Below are positions 8,757-19,717 of a DNA stretch of 64,000 nt, piece after piece. How positions within the stretch are numbered: position 1 is the stretch's first letter; every line of letters starts with the position of its first letter. The stretch lies in assembly GCA_900318035.1 (NCBI GenBank), contig ONJC01000017.1, positions 1 through 64,000 of the forward strand. Reading direction: 5' to 3'. Both the position numbers and the translations under genes were made by a program. The notes under the pieces were generated by a model. That model was not told the origin of the DNA, did no database searches, and was given only the letters and a program-made list of their open reading frames with translations. The stretch comes from an uncultured Methanobrevibacter sp. (GTDB lineage Archaea; Methanobacteriota; Methanobacteria; Methanobacteriales; Methanobacteriaceae).

Positions 8757-9590
8757 TTCTTTTAATTCACAGGCCTTGCAAATGTTTGACGAAGTTGGTT
8801 CACCACAGATTTCACATTCATTAAGGCTTGTGGAAATATCATTTTCAAAAGTCAATATCTTTTGAAATGATTCCATCACATTATTTTTAATTCCAGGATA
8901 TTTGTCTTCACTTACATTTAAAAATTCTTTTATTTTAGCCCGTAAAGACAAATGAGAATAAGGGCACTCATCAAGATGAATATCAATATTATTTAAAACT
9001 GCCCACATTCCAACCTCTTTTTCAGGAGTATTCCACAAAGGCTTAATTCTTGGAACCAGTTTTGGATGAATTACATCAAGTTCAGGGCCGAATTTGGAGA
9101 ACTTGATTGTATCTCCGCGCGCAAAACTCATTAAAAAGGATTGGATTTCATCATCTAAATTATGACCTGTAGCTATTTTTACAGCACCCAATTCATATGC
9201 AGTTTTATTTAATATGTTTCTTCTAAAAACACCGCATGGAATGCAAGCGCTTTTAAAATCCCGATAAATATCATCTAAAGCGAATCCTTCCTCTTGCCTA
9301 AATGATTTTTGAATGAGTTTGACGTCCAGTTCTTCGGCATTGTTAACTGCTGAATCAATACCATGCTGCCTGTAACCGTCAATGCCCTCATCAACACTGA
9401 TAGCAACCAAATCAAAGTCAAGGTAATTTTGATAATTTTTTAATGCATGAAGTGTTAAAACACTATCCTTACCCCCTGAAAGCGCAATGGCTATCAGTTC
9501 ACCTTCCTTGATTAATTCATAATCGGAAATTAAATTATTGATTCTTGTAAAAATCTTTTCATTGAATTCATCTTTGTTTAACTTAACCAT
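8706..9590 (-). CDS. tRNA 2-thiouridine synthesis ATPase, NcsA/Ctu1-TtcA family
   Basis: 294 residues. The PP-loop SGGKDS lies near residue 39; it adenylates the target base. CIPCG near residue 117 and ECPYS near residue 210 supply the three cysteines that bind the catalytic 4Fe-4S cluster. A C-terminal CEICG...CKAC zinc pair is present, but the N-terminal zinc finger found in most NcsA/Ctu1 proteins is missing, and an in-frame stop four codons upstream of the ATG excludes an extension. It therefore may be a TtcA-like or shortened variant. The last 17 codons overlap the convergent exchanger gene, so this C-terminal tail is probably poorly constrained. Which tRNA position is modified cannot be decided. 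Confidence 0.85.
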   Translation of the reverse strand: MVKLNKDEFNEKIFTRINNLISDYELIKEGELIAIALSGGKDSVLTLHALKNYQNYLDFDLVAISVDEGIDGYRQHGIDSAVNNAEELDVKLIQKSFRQEEGFALDDIYRDFKSACIPCGVFRRNILNKTAYELGAVKIATGHNLDDEIQSFLMSFARGDTIKFSKFGPELDVIHPKLVPRIKPLWNTPEKEVGMWAVLNNIDIHLDECPYSHLSLRAKIKEFLNVSEDKYPGIKNNVMESFQKILTFENDISTSLNECEICGEPTSSNICKACELKESISHNCECHISDKQQD

Positions 9591-9641
9591 TACTAAATTA
9601 ATTTATAAAAAGATAAATAAATATTTTTACAAGGTGAAAAC

Positions 9642-9944
9642 ATGATTACATGTGATTTTACAATAATTCCCATTGGAAATGGAACCAGCTGCAAAAACTA
9701 TGTAACTGCAGCCGTTCAGGCAATTAAAGATTCAGGACTGAATTATCAATTAACCGGAATGGGAACACAAATTGAAGCTGAAAATTTAGAAGAGTTATAT
9801 TCTGCAATTGCAAACGCCCAGGAAGCCCTTTTTGAGCTGGAAGCTGGTAGAGTATATAGCGTGATTAAAATTGATGACAGAAGAGATATAAAAAATAGAA
9901 CTTTGGATGCTAAAGTTGATAGTGTGAATAAAAAGTTAAAATAA
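9642..9944 (+). CDS. Thiamine-binding family protein (MTH1187/YkoF-type)
   Basis: 100 residues, the full length of the MTH1187 family: ITCDFTIIPIGNG at the start, the GTQIEAENLEEL segment and RVYSVIKIDDRRD. Members adopt a ferredoxin-like fold, form tetramers and are annotated as thiamine binding after the related YkoF; the role in methanogens is untested. A GGTGAAAAC ribosome binding site precedes the ATG. It is divergent from the tRNA thiolase gene with only 51 bp between the starts. Confidence 0.85.
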   Translation: MITCDFTIIPIGNGTSCKNYVTAAVQAIKDSGLNYQLTGMGTQIEAENLEELYSAIANAQEALFELEAGRVYSVIKIDDRRDIKNRTLDAKVDSVNKKLK

Positions 9945-9963
9945 AAAAAAATAAAGTTAGAAT

Positions 9964-11070
9964 TTAATCTAACTCTTCTGAAGCTGTTTTTACAGCTTTA
10001 ATTACTAAATCCAAATCTTCTTTTGTAAGTGATGGGTGCACTGGAAGTGAAATAACATTGTCCGCTGCAAGTTCCGCATTTGGACAGTCCCCTTCAATTC
10101 CTAATTTTTTATAAACCGGCTGATTGTATAATGGGATTGGATAATGAATGCCAGTTCCTACGCCACAGTCATTAATGATGTCAACCCAATCGTCCCTGTC
10201 GCCTTTTTCAACCCTGATTGTATATTGATGATACACATGTTTTGACCCGTAAGCACAGTAAGGAGTTATTACTCCATCGACATCTTTCAGCCCTTCGTTT
10301 AAATATGCTGCATTTTCAATTCTTATATCATTAAATCCATCAATTTTATTTAACTGTGCAAGACCTATTGCTGCGGAAATGTCTGTCATTCTGAAATTGT
10401 AACCGATTTCATCGTGATGATATCTTACGCTAGCTCCATGTGCCCTGAATACTTCTGCATTTTCAGCCAAATCTTCATCATTGGTTGTGATAATTCCGCC
10501 CTCTGAAGTGGTCATGTTTTTAGTAGGGTAAAAACTGAAACAGGCCATATCTCCCATACTTCCAACTTTCTCACCATTACATGTCGCACCATGAGCCTGA
10601 GCGGCATCTTCAATGACGGATAATCCGTATCTTTCTGCAATTTCATTAATCTTATCCATATTAGCTGATTGACCATATAACTGGACAGGCAAAATCGCTT
10701 TTGTATTTTCAGTTATTAACTTTTCAATAGAGTATGGATCAATTGTATAAGTTTTTAAATCTATGTCGGCAAATACCGGTTTTGCTCCGGTGTATAATAT
10801 TGAATTTCCACTTGCAATGAAAGTGAAAGGAGTGGTAATTACTTCATCACCCTCACCAATACCACATGAAAGTAATGCTACATGCAATGCTGCAGTTCCG
10901 GAATTAACTGCTATACCATAATCTGCACCAACCCATTCAGCGAACTTTTCTTCAAATTCTTTGACTTTTGGGCCTTGGGCAATCATGCCTGATTTTAGAA
11001 CTTCAACCACATTTTCTATTTCTTCATCTCCAATTATGGGTTTTGCAATAGGAACTTTAATATTTGACAC
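9964..11070 (-). CDS. DegT/DnrJ/EryC1/StrS family PLP-dependent sugar aminotransferase
   Basis: 368 residues, normal family length. The lysine in [14 protein letters not shown] (near residue 184) forms the PLP Schiff base. [11 protein letters not shown] supplies the aspartate that contacts the PLP ring nitrogen, and [11 protein letters not shown] binds the cofactor phosphate. Family members transaminate keto-sugars of nucleotide sugars used for surface polysaccharide, glycan or pseudomurein-linked structures. No sugar-nucleotide dehydratase or glycosyltransferase lies beside it, so the substrate is open. It appears to be a single-gene unit. Confidence 0.88.
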   Translation of the reverse strand: MSNIKVPIAKPIIGDEEIENVVEVLKSGMIAQGPKVKEFEEKFAEWVGADYGIAVNSGTAALHVALLSCGIGEGDEVITTPFTFIASGNSILYTGAKPVFADIDLKTYTIDPYSIEKLITENTKAILPVQLYGQSANMDKINEIAERYGLSVIEDAAQAHGATCNGEKVGSMGDMACFSFYPTKNMTTSEGGIITTNDEDLAENAEVFRAHGASVRYHHDEIGYNFRMTDISAAIGLAQLNKIDGFNDIRIENAAYLNEGLKDVDGVITPYCAYGSKHVYHQYTIRVEKGDRDDWVDIINDCGVGTGIHYPIPLYNQPVYKKLGIEGDCPNAELAADNVISLPVHPSLTKEDLDLVIKAVKTASEELD

Positions 11071-11513
11071 AATATCACCAATAGATTTAAATAATATTTA
11101 AAATATCATCTGCACATTTAAGTAATAAAAGTTTATTATACATCAAATGCTCTTTCTATTTAGATATATATTGTTATGATATATTAATTTATCATATTAA
11201 TAATTAAAAGACAGGAATGAAATTGTACTTACTTTTGATGTTTTAAGACAAAAAACGAAGTTTTGAATAGTTCAATCGAAACATTCCGTTCTAACAGGAA
11301 GAGAGTAGAAATATGTGAAAATATGCACATTATTTTGATTTCCAAATCATGTGAAAGACCATCTGATTTTTTAGATATTAATCAATTTACTCCAACACTT
11401 TTTAAAAGTTATTACATATTTCATTATTGATTGCCTTTGAAAATTGAACAAACCACTTATATAATAAATGAATCATAAATACTACATATACAAATAGTAT
11501 GAGGTAAAAATAA
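11071..11513. other. 443-bp intergenic region before the first adhesin-like gene
   Basis: A/T-rich with no convincing gene, tRNA or long inverted repeat on either strand. The right end carries the adhesin promoter: a TATA-like ACTTATATAATA at 11456-11467 and a GAGGT ribosome binding site at about 11501-11505. That predicts a transcription start near 11485-11492 and a leader of roughly 25 nt. The left end should hold the promoter of the leftward aminotransferase gene. Confidence 0.4.
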
Positions 11514-13685
11514 ATGACATTTAAGCATATGATAATCATATTGATATTTTTGTGCTTTGCATTTTCGCTTTCAAGCGTGTCAGCAAGTGATAATGCAGGC
11601 ATGGACAATGTCACTATGGTCGATGATGAAATTGAATTAAAAGATTCGAAAATCATCGAAAATATTGATGAACTGGATAGTGAAATTCAAAAAGCATCAC
11701 CCAATTCAACCATTAAACTGGAAAACGACATAATCGTCAATCAGAATGCTAAATGTAGAGGCCTTGAAATAACGGAAAATATAATTTTCGATGGCCAAGG
11801 CCATAGGATTGATGGAAATTCATCAGATATGGATTTTTTATTAAGAGTTCATGCTGATACTGTTGTTTTAAAAAATATTGTATTTACAAATTGGGACATG
11901 TCCTATTCATACAATCTTATTGAATGGATAGGTGCAAACGGTCAGATGAAAAATTGTACTTTTATCAACAACACTGCAATCTATGGTGGTGCTGTTGACT
12001 GGACAGGAATAAATGGTCTTTTAATCAATTGTACCTTTATAAACAATACTGCTGAAAACGGTGGTGGACTCTACTGGTACGGTATTGAAGGCACTATAGG
12101 CGAATGTATATTTTTCAACAATACTGCCGAGATTGGAGGTGCCGCATATATTACAGGAAGAGATACCAAAATGGATAGTTCCAAATTTAGAAACAATACC
12201 GCTGATGATATCGGCGGAGGAGTATATTCTGAGGGGATTAATTTCATTTTGTCAAAGTGTGATTTTGTAAACAATATGGCAGTTAACGGCGGCGCTGCCT
12301 ATATAATATCTTATCCTAACATAATTGATTCCTGTAATTTCACAGATAACAGCGCTGATGAATCTGCAGGTGCACTTTATTTGGCATCAGATAACAACAC
12401 TGTGAAAAATTCAATATTTAGAAATAACTCTGCTAAAATAGCTGGAGCAATTTATAGTGATGTAAACGATGATTTATACATACTTAATTCTACATTCAAT
12501 AATAATTCGGCTGAAGAGTTAGGTGGAGCCATAATGATAGATTGCTATGCAAACATTGCCAATTCAACGTTTTATGGAAATAATGCAAAAATTGGAGGTG
12601 CAATATACTCCGATGGTGAAACAGAATTTATAAATTCATCATTTTTTAAAAACAAAGCTGATAAAGGCGGAGCAATGAATGTAAATGAGGGTACAATCAC
12701 CAACTCAACATTTGTTAAAAACATTGCAAATGAAAGTGGAGGGGCAATATATGTTTCAGGTGATTTTTACATGAATAAAATTTATTTCAGCGAAAACACC
12801 GCAGGCAACGAGTCCAATAATATTTATTTGGATGATGCACATGTAACTGTTAATTTGGACATGAAAGTTGACATAAAAAACATAACATATGGCGATACTC
12901 TAAACATTAATATTAAAATGCCTAATAATATAACAAAAGGAATGATTGTAGTTAGCATAAACGGCGAAAAATTAAAAACTAACCTAACAAACAATGAAAC
13001 AACAATAAAAATTCCTAATTTGAATAGCGACCCTTATTATGTTGAGTTGTGGTATGAAGGAAGCGAATTCAACTCCACTACATTCGATTATATGGTGGAT
13101 GTATACCAAAGGCCAGTTACTATAAGTGCTGCTAAAAAAAGTTTTGTAATCAATTATGCGGGCAAATATGCAGTTACCGTTAAGGACAAAAACGGGAAAG
13201 CCATAGCGGGTGAAAATGTAACAATTTACATCAAAAATAAAAAAATCAAAACAGTCACTATCAACAAAAAAGGTATTGCAACTGTTAAAATTACTGCAAG
13301 TAAGTTAAAATCACTCAAGGCAGGTTCCAAGACCTTGAAAATTACCCTATCATCCAATTACAATCCAAGTTCAAAATCTTTTAAGATAACTATCAATAAG
13401 GAAAAGACAAAAATTGCTGCTAAAAAGAAAACATTCAAAAAGTCACTCAAGACCAAAAAATACACAATCCAATTGAAAAACAGCAAAAACAAAGCAATTA
13501 AGAAAGCTAAAGTATACTTGAAAGTAAAAGGTAAAACTTACACTGCAAAAACCAATTCAAAAGGAAAAGCTACCTTTAAGATTACTAAGCTTAACAAAAA
13601 AGGTAAATTTACATCCAAAATTACTTTTAAAGCTACAAAATATTACAAAGGAGTAAGTAAAAAAGTTAAACTAACTATTAGATGA
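11514..13685 (+). CDS. Secreted adhesin-like protein, beta-helix plus Ig-like modules
   Basis: 723 residues. A signal peptide (about 1-26, ending SVSAS) targets it for export. Residues about 50-440 are a right-handed parallel beta-helix of polymorphic-outer-membrane/pectate-lyase-like repeats, with recurring (F/I)xNNxA....GGA(I/V) turns. Ig-like sheet modules follow (about 445-640), then a lysine-rich C-terminal module (about 640-723) with KKAKVYLKVKGKTY and TNSKGKATFKIT. The same end module closes the 1619-residue protein at 50256. No membrane anchor or sortase-type motif is visible, so the very basic C terminus may hold it on the cell wall; this is inference. It is probably cotranscribed with the next adhesin, 10 nt away. 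Confidence 0.88.
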   Translation: MTFKHMIIILIFLCFAFSLSSVSASDNAGMDNVTMVDDEIELKDSKIIENIDELDSEIQKASPNSTIKLENDIIVNQNAKCRGLEITENIIFDGQGHRIDGNSSDMDFLLRVHADTVVLKNIVFTNWDMSYSYNLIEWIGANGQMKNCTFINNTAIYGGAVDWTGINGLLINCTFINNTAENGGGLYWYGIEGTIGECIFFNNTAEIGGAAYITGRDTKMDSSKFRNNTADDIGGGVYSEGINFILSKCDFVNNMAVNGGAAYIISYPNIIDSCNFTDNSADESAGALYLASDNNTVKNSIFRNNSAKIAGAIYSDVNDDLYILNSTFNNNSAEELGGAIMIDCYANIANSTFYGNNAKIGGAIYSDGETEFINSSFFKNKADKGGAMNVNEGTITNSTFVKNIANESGGAIYVSGDFYMNKIYFSENTAGNESNNIYLDDAHVTVNLDMKVDIKNITYGDTLNINIKMPNNITKGMIVVSINGEKLKTNLTNNETTIKIPNLNSDPYYVELWYEGSEFNSTTFDYMVDVYQRPVTISAAKKSFVINYAGKYAVTVKDKNGKAIAGENVTIYIKNKKIKTVTINKKGIATVKITASKLKSLKAGSKTLKITLSSNYNPSSKSFKITINKEKTKIAAKKKTFKKSLKTKKYTIQLKNSKNKAIKKAKVYLKVKGKTYTAKTNSKGKATFKITKLNKKGKFTSKITFKATKYYKGVSKKVKLTIR

Positions 13686-13695
13686 GGTCATTAAT

Positions 13696-16600
13696 ATGAA
13701 AGGAAAATTGGCAATTATTTGTTTGTTGTTATTTATTTTATGCTCAATTTCAACAGTTTGTGCTGAAAATACTAATGACACTCAAATAATGCAGGAAAGC
13801 GATATAAACGATAATCTTGAAATTACTCAAGATTCCATATTGAAAGATGACTCCAGTGATCTTGCAAAGATTATTAACAGTGCATCCGAAGGTTCAACAG
13901 TAAAATTGAACAAAAGCTATGTTCCGGCGAATAATGTAAACATTGACAAATCATTGTCCATTGACGGAGCTGGAAATACCATAGACTGTAGCAAAGCTCA
14001 ATTAAGGTCATCAAGTGGCGATATCACTTTGAAGAATTTGAAGTTCATCAATGGAAATTCGTTCAATGGCGGAGCAATCTACATTACAGGATCGGCCAAA
14101 TTTACCATCATTAACTGTACTTTCACAAACAACAAGGCAAACAGTTTTGGTGGTGCAATCTATAATAATGTCGTCGATACATTGACCCTCAAGGATTGTA
14201 AGTTCACAGGAAATGAAGCAAAAATCACAGGCGGTGCAATATTTTCCAAAGGAAAAGTTGTCGTTGAAAAATCTGTCTTCGAAAAAAATCAAGCAAAAGT
14301 TGATGGTGGAGCTATTCATTGTGAAAAAACAGCTGAAATTTCAAATTCCATATTTAATTCTAATAAAGTTAATGGGCAAACATTAACAGCACATGGTGGA
14401 GCAATTAATGTAAAAAAGGATATATTCATTGATAATTCCACATTTAACGAAAATTCTGCAAGAAGCGGTGGTGCAATTTATTCATATTCTGATTTGATAA
14501 TTGAAAATTCACAATTCATTAAGAATACTGCTAAAGAAGGTGGAGCTATCAAAATAATCAGTGACAGTCACACTTATATTGAAAAATCAACATTCAAACA
14601 GAATTCTGCAACATCCGAGGGCGGTGGAGCCATATACTCAAACAAATGGCTACATGTTGGAAATTCCGTTTTTGAACTGAACACTGCAAACCACAAAGGT
14701 GGCGCTATTGAAACCGATTACATTCAGTTCAGTGGAAAAAATACATTCACAAACAACTCTGCACAAGATCACGGCGGTGCAATATATACCAATAACATTG
14801 GAAGAGAGAACAATGACTTAATTTTCAACGGAAATCATGCAGACCGTGATTTTGGTGGTGCAATCTATATTAACAAGAAATCCGGCGACATAAGATTTAC
14901 ATCATCCATATTCAAAAACAACCATGTAAATGCAGGTGACGGTGGAGCAGTATACTCAGACAGTGGTTCAACCAACCTTTTCTTTACCAACTGTACATTC
15001 ACATCAAACTATGCAACTGGAGGTAAGGAAAAACGTTATGGAGGAGCAATACGTTCTAAGAGCAATATTGATATAAATAATTGTACATTTAGAGACAATT
15101 GGGCTGAAAACTATGGTGGAGCTATTTATACAGAAACCGCAAGTGAAATTAAAAATTCAGTGTTCATCTCAAACCAGGTTAAAAATGGTGGAACCCGTAA
15201 TGGAGGAGCAATATATGTCAACAAGGCATGTAGAATGACAATCTCCGGAAATTACTTCGAAAAAAATGGTGGAGCATCTCGTGGTGGAGTTTTATATACT
15301 GATTCTATAAATGCACATGTTAAATTAACCAACAATGCATTTATCGAAAATTCAGCTAGCGACCAGGGCATTTCTGTATTCAACACTGGTCATTATGATG
15401 ACATATCAAATAACTGGTGGGGCACAAACAACGCCAAAACTGATAATCAGCTAAAAGAATATCATAGAATCGGAAGCAACAGCAACAAATATGACTCCAA
15501 ACCTCTTTCAGTTTCCATAGCTGCTGATAAAAATGTTTACAGCGATGTTAAAACCACAATTAAAGTTTCATTTACAGGACCTGTAACCTATTATGTTTTA
15601 GACACATTGAAATATTCATCAAATAAAAAAGGTGAATTCATAACCAAAAAAATCAATGCAAATTCACTTGACTTGATTTATGTTCCGAATGAAATTGGAA
15701 CCCATAAGTTTGATTTCACAATCAACTCTCAAAAACTGTCCTATGAAATGAATGTTAAATACATCAGCGTATATGGTTATGACATCACAAAGACCTATGG
15801 TGATGATTCACTATACTCTGCCGTATTCAAGGACAAAAACGGAAAATATCTTCCTAAAGGAACAAAAGTGAATTTCAACGTGAATAATGTCAACTATGCC
15901 AGTCAAATCGAAGACAATAACGGAGCCGCAATATTATATGCCACTTTTGAACCTGGTACATACACTGTAAAGGCTATAAACCCTGTGACTGGTGAATCCT
16001 ATACAAATAAAATTACAGTGAATAAAAGAAATGTAGTATTTGACATCAATGAACCTTACATAATCAAGTTAAATGCTTCTGCCAATAAGACTGTAACATT
16101 CAAGGTTGGAAGCAAAACATTTACGGGCACCACTTCAGAGGAAGGATACGCCTATTTCCTATTGAACGTAACTGCTGGAAGTCACACTGTAGAAACAATA
16201 TTCAATGGCAAGACCATTAAGGACTATATTACAGTATCCAATAAATATGATACCATGGATTTAGGATTGAATGGTACTTCATATGGTGCAATGTTGCCAG
16301 TATATTCAAATGAAACATTTAAAGCTGTTTCCAATACCACATTTTATAGTGTTATCGCAGAGAATACCTACAGATACATTATGACTAACGGCGATGCATT
16401 CATATTGTATAATGTGACCGTTTCCAATTCACAAGAACTTACAAATGTATTGAGAAAAATGGCTCGCAAGGATTATAAGGTTGACGTTACTATCATAAAT
16501 CTTAAAAAGAACACATATAAAATATCTGATCATTTCTGGGAAGATTCAGATTGGAAGTATCTTGTCCATTTGAACCATGGTACTCTGATTATCAATGGTG

Positions 16601-18836
16601 GAAGCTCAACTCTTGAGGATGATTACAAACACAATTTCGCCAGTTTGGATTCAAATACAAACATCATGGTGAACAATCTTGAATTTAAAAAATTCTACAG
16701 AGTATTTGCGAGTAATGGTGAAGTATATTGTGAAAATTCAACTTTCACACAAAACGATGCGCAGAAATGGGCTACACCAACTAAAGGTTCTGTAATTTAT
16801 AACAAGAACAAGGCTACATTCAAAAACTGTATTTTCAATGGAAATGAAAATGGTGGAAAAGAGGAACTTAATCGGGGAGGAGTTTTATATGCCGATTCAA
16901 ATTCATTAACAAATTTCATCTCATGCAAATTCCTAACAAAAACAGATACGGTCCGTGGCATAACAAAAAGTATGGTTGTCGTCTATGATACTTCCTGGGA
17001 TACTTTCAACCATATTAAATACAACGGTTACTTTGATAACAATGCATCATTAAGTTTGAGGAATGTGTACACTTTAACTCACAACATAACTAAAAATTTA
17101 TATGTCACCAATATGGCAGGATTGCAGGATGCTACCGAATGGATTGACAGTTTTAATAATATTACCTCATTCAACATAACCCTCAGCAAAGGACAATATG
17201 ATATAAATGCTGATGCCCTTAAAAAATATAGGGATTCACAAGATTGGCGTTCAAGAACTGTTCGAGGAGAGCTAACTTTTGTAAACCCACGTAGCTTTAT
17301 AGATGTCAATTCCAAACCAGTAGTAATTAACGGTAACGGAGCTACAATAAAACTCACTGGAAACAATGTCAATGATGATTATCATTTCGCATACATTCCA
17401 AAATACGGTTCTCTGATACTGATAAACCTAACATTGTCAGGTTTCAACACTGCTATTGAGAATTATGGAACATTTATAGCTATAAACTGTACATTTACAG
17501 ACAATATAATTCATCATATAATAAAGATTGGCGATTATGGGGGTGCAATAAGAAACTTCGGTACCGTGTTCTGTTCCAATTCCACATTTAAAAACAACGG
17601 CGCTAATAAAGGCGGAGCATATTACGGTTATGGAATATCATCTAATGCCATATTTTCCAATTGTCTGTTTACAGGAAATGTAATCAAATCCAACCTAGTA
17701 TGGAAAAACAATAACAAAAATGATTTGGATATTCAGAATTTAGCTGTTGTCAAATTAGTTAACAGTAAAGGATATTCCCCATCTACAATAAATACCGAAG
17801 ATGGGGGAATATATGCGATTAGGGAAAGCCTTAAAAATACTGTTTATAATATTACTGTGGATAATCTTGCATCATTGATGAAATCTTCAAAAATCGTCAA
17901 CGGAAATACCAAATATGATGTCATCAACATTACCTTTGTCAAAGGAGAATACGGTATGATTCCTAATTCCCAAAGCCTATTCAAGGCAGATTACGGATTA
18001 CTATTAATCAACGGTGCAGGTTCAAGAGTATTTGTTCAAAATCCTCATGATGATGATACAACCCAGTTCATGACCATTGCTTCCAGAGGCAATGTCAGAA
18101 TAAATGAATTGACTTTAGAAGGATTCAAATAAACTCTATATTCAACAACAATAAGGCAGATTATAGATTTAAGGCAGATTATGGTGGTGCTATTGTTAAT
18201 AAAGCTATATTAACAGTAATCAACTCCACATTTACCAACAATTATGCAAAATATGCTGGAGCAATTTACACTTCCGGAAATGCCCTGATTCTAGCATCCA
18301 CATTTTCAGCTAACAAAGGGTACCAACCATCAAAAAATGTCGACATATACAACAAAGATGGCTGTGTTGATGATATTATCATTTCTGGACCTAATCATAG
18401 TTATATTGAACAACACCCAATTGCTTCATGGAAAATGGATTTAATTGAAAGCGGTATTTTAATAGCCACTGTGATACTTACAGCCAATGTCGGATATAGT
18501 ATGGCAGTAGCAGGTATCGCCACTGCCGGTTTCTGGGCAACATTGGCAGGTGCTGGAATTGGTGGTGCTTTAGGTACTATTCTGGGAGCTGTTTATACAT
18601 CAGAATATCAGGACCCTAGCCTCTTTTGGAACGGTGTTTTGAAAGGCGTTTCCAATGGTTTGAAAGTAGCTTCATTTGGTGGTGCAGCATATAGTATCCC
18701 ATTTAAAGTGGCAACTAAATTTATGGTTGCGGGCGTTAATCATGTAATCTCTAAAGGATTAACCGCTGCAGTTAAAATTTCAAACACCGCTTTAAACAAC
18801 TACCAAAAAGAAAGTAAAATTGTATACTTCGCATAA
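13696..18836 (+). pseudogene. Very large adhesin-like beta-helix protein, frameshifted near 18129
   Basis: The intact frame runs 13696-18132 (1478 residues): signal peptide (1-23, ending TVCA), beta-helix repeats (about 60-590), Ig-like modules (about 610-860) and more beta-helix blocks (about 950-1478). The stop at 18130-18132 falls inside a repeat. The -1 frame continues without interruption from IQINSIFNNNKADY through two more GGAI/AGAI repeats to a stop at 18836. One extra A in the AAA run at 18127-18129 would restore a 1713-residue protein. The restored C terminus is not the usual basic module but a glycine/alanine-rich hydrophobic domain. A GAGGT site precedes the start. Whether the break is real, phase-variable or a sequencing error cannot be told here. 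Confidence 0.8.
18435..18836 (+). other. Glycine-zipper hydrophobic C-terminal domain of the frameshifted adhesin
   Basis: Last 133 residues of the restored adhesin. A hydrophobic alanine/glycine-rich block contains AGAGIGGALGTILGAVY, followed by FWNGVLKGVSNGLKVASFGGAAY and an amphipathic tail. The arrangement resembles the pre-toxin glycine-zipper segments at the ends of RHS and other polymorphic toxins, though no toxin active site is visible. A membrane anchor is the simpler alternative. It could also be read as a separate 133-residue gene from the ATG at 18435, but no ribosome binding site supports that. Confidence 0.5.
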
Positions 18837-18838
18837 AG

Positions 18839-18870
18839 ATGAATTTCCTCGCATGGCGAGGTTTTCATCA
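18839..18870 (+). terminator. Hairpin and T-rich tail after the adhesin pair
   Basis: GATGAA pairs with TTCATC and inside it CCTCGC pairs with GCGAGG around an ATG loop. A T-rich stretch (TTCTTTTATTTTTT) follows. The GC-rich stem stands out in this A/T-rich context and fits a transcript end two nt after the restored adhesin stop. Confidence 0.6.
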
Positions 18871-19007
18871 CTTCTTTTATTTTTTACCACAGATTCAACC
18901 ATGCAAATAACTAAACCTCATGTTGTTAGTATTCAAAACATATTAACAAATTTCAATTTAGAATACTTTTTGTTTTAATGATTCAGCATATGTTTAATTA
19001 AAAAGTA

Positions 19008-19184
19008 ATTTATATAATGAATATTCAAATAGTGTATTATTGATACAAACATCATCAATTCAACATTGATGAAACGTTGAATCGATAACAGTAACTTGAT
19101 TTCATCAAATCATCAGTCCCCTAAACATTAATCAAGGGCTTTAAGATCTTGTCATTGAAATCAACCAAATGAAATTAAAGGGGG
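19008..19184 (+). promoter_or_regulatory. Promoter and possible structured leader of the small secreted protein gene
   Basis: A TATA-like TTTATATAATGA lies at 19008-19020, predicting a start near 19035-19045 and an unusually long leader of about 150 nt for an archaeal gene. Two mutually exclusive 7-bp stems overlap: CATCAAT (19053-19059) with ATTGATG (19065-19071), or ATTCAAC (19058-19064) with GTTGAAT (19076-19082). Further down CCCCT (19118-19122) can pair with the AGGGG of the ribosome binding site at 19179-19184. This 354-bp gap (18837-19190) has no gene. Confidence 0.35.
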
Positions 19185-19190
19185 CATATT

Positions 19191-19628
19191 ATGAAAAAGA
19201 TATTGACAATATTGATGTTTTTGGCAGCATTTGGACTCATCATGGGTTGCGCTTCTGCAGCAGTGGAACTTACTGACCATGACTTTGATGGCCATTTCAG
19301 CATGAAAGTTCCTAAAAACGCAACATTCAAATTAACCAATTCAAGCGATGGACTTTTATCTAATGGAGATACATATCATGACTCTGCAAATAACCTATCC
19401 ATCGTATATGTAATGGATGCAGACGTAAATGATTCCCTCGTTGAAAAAACCGTTAAAGAATTGAAAGACCACGGTGCCGACGTGACTAAAAAAGACAATT
19501 TGAATCTTATCGATGCACATGGATTGAATGTGATCATATTCCAAAAAGACATGGAACTGCTCATGATTGATAGTACGGAATTGGATATGGATACATTAAC
19601 AACAATGGCACAGTCAGTTAAATTCTAA
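19191..19628 (+). CDS. Small secreted protein of unknown function
   Basis: 145 residues. A signal peptide with a long hydrophobic core covers about residues 1-24; the sequence LIMGCASA could be a signal peptidase I site or a lipobox-like cysteine, so a lipoprotein is possible. The mature part is acidic, about 120 residues, with the pattern ELTDHDFDGHFSMKVPKNATF, which resembles secreted alpha/beta domains such as PsbP-like proteins but is not clearly one. I cannot assign a function. AAAGGGGG precedes the ATG. A strong terminator follows, so it is a single-gene unit. Confidence 0.7.
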   Translation: MKKILTILMFLAAFGLIMGCASAAVELTDHDFDGHFSMKVPKNATFKLTNSSDGLLSNGDTYHDSANNLSIVYVMDADVNDSLVEKTVKELKDHGADVTKKDNLNLIDAHGLNVIIFQKDMELLMIDSTELDMDTLTTMAQSVKF

Positions 19629-19680
19629 ATATTGGTTTAAAATTTTTAAATACAAAAAGGTTGTCGCTTTTGACAATACT

Positions 19681-19717
19681 GGTCACACATTATGGTGTGA
19701 CCGACACTATTTTTTAT
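19681..19717 (+). terminator. Strong hairpin terminator
   Basis: GGTCACAC (19681-19688) pairs perfectly with GTGTGACC (19695-19702) around a 6-nt loop. A T-rich run (CTATTTTTTATTA) follows. It ends the transcript of the small secreted protein. Confidence 0.65.

Noticed and set aside
14000..15400. Regularly spaced GGTGGAGC-like words suggesting a repeat array
   Set aside because: They encode GGA turns of beta-helix repeats; spacing and sequence vary, so this is not a CRISPR array or satellite.
18120..18140. Programmed -1 frameshift in the adhesin
   Set aside because: No X-XXY-YYZ slippery heptamer or clear downstream structure; a simple indel in an A run explains it better.
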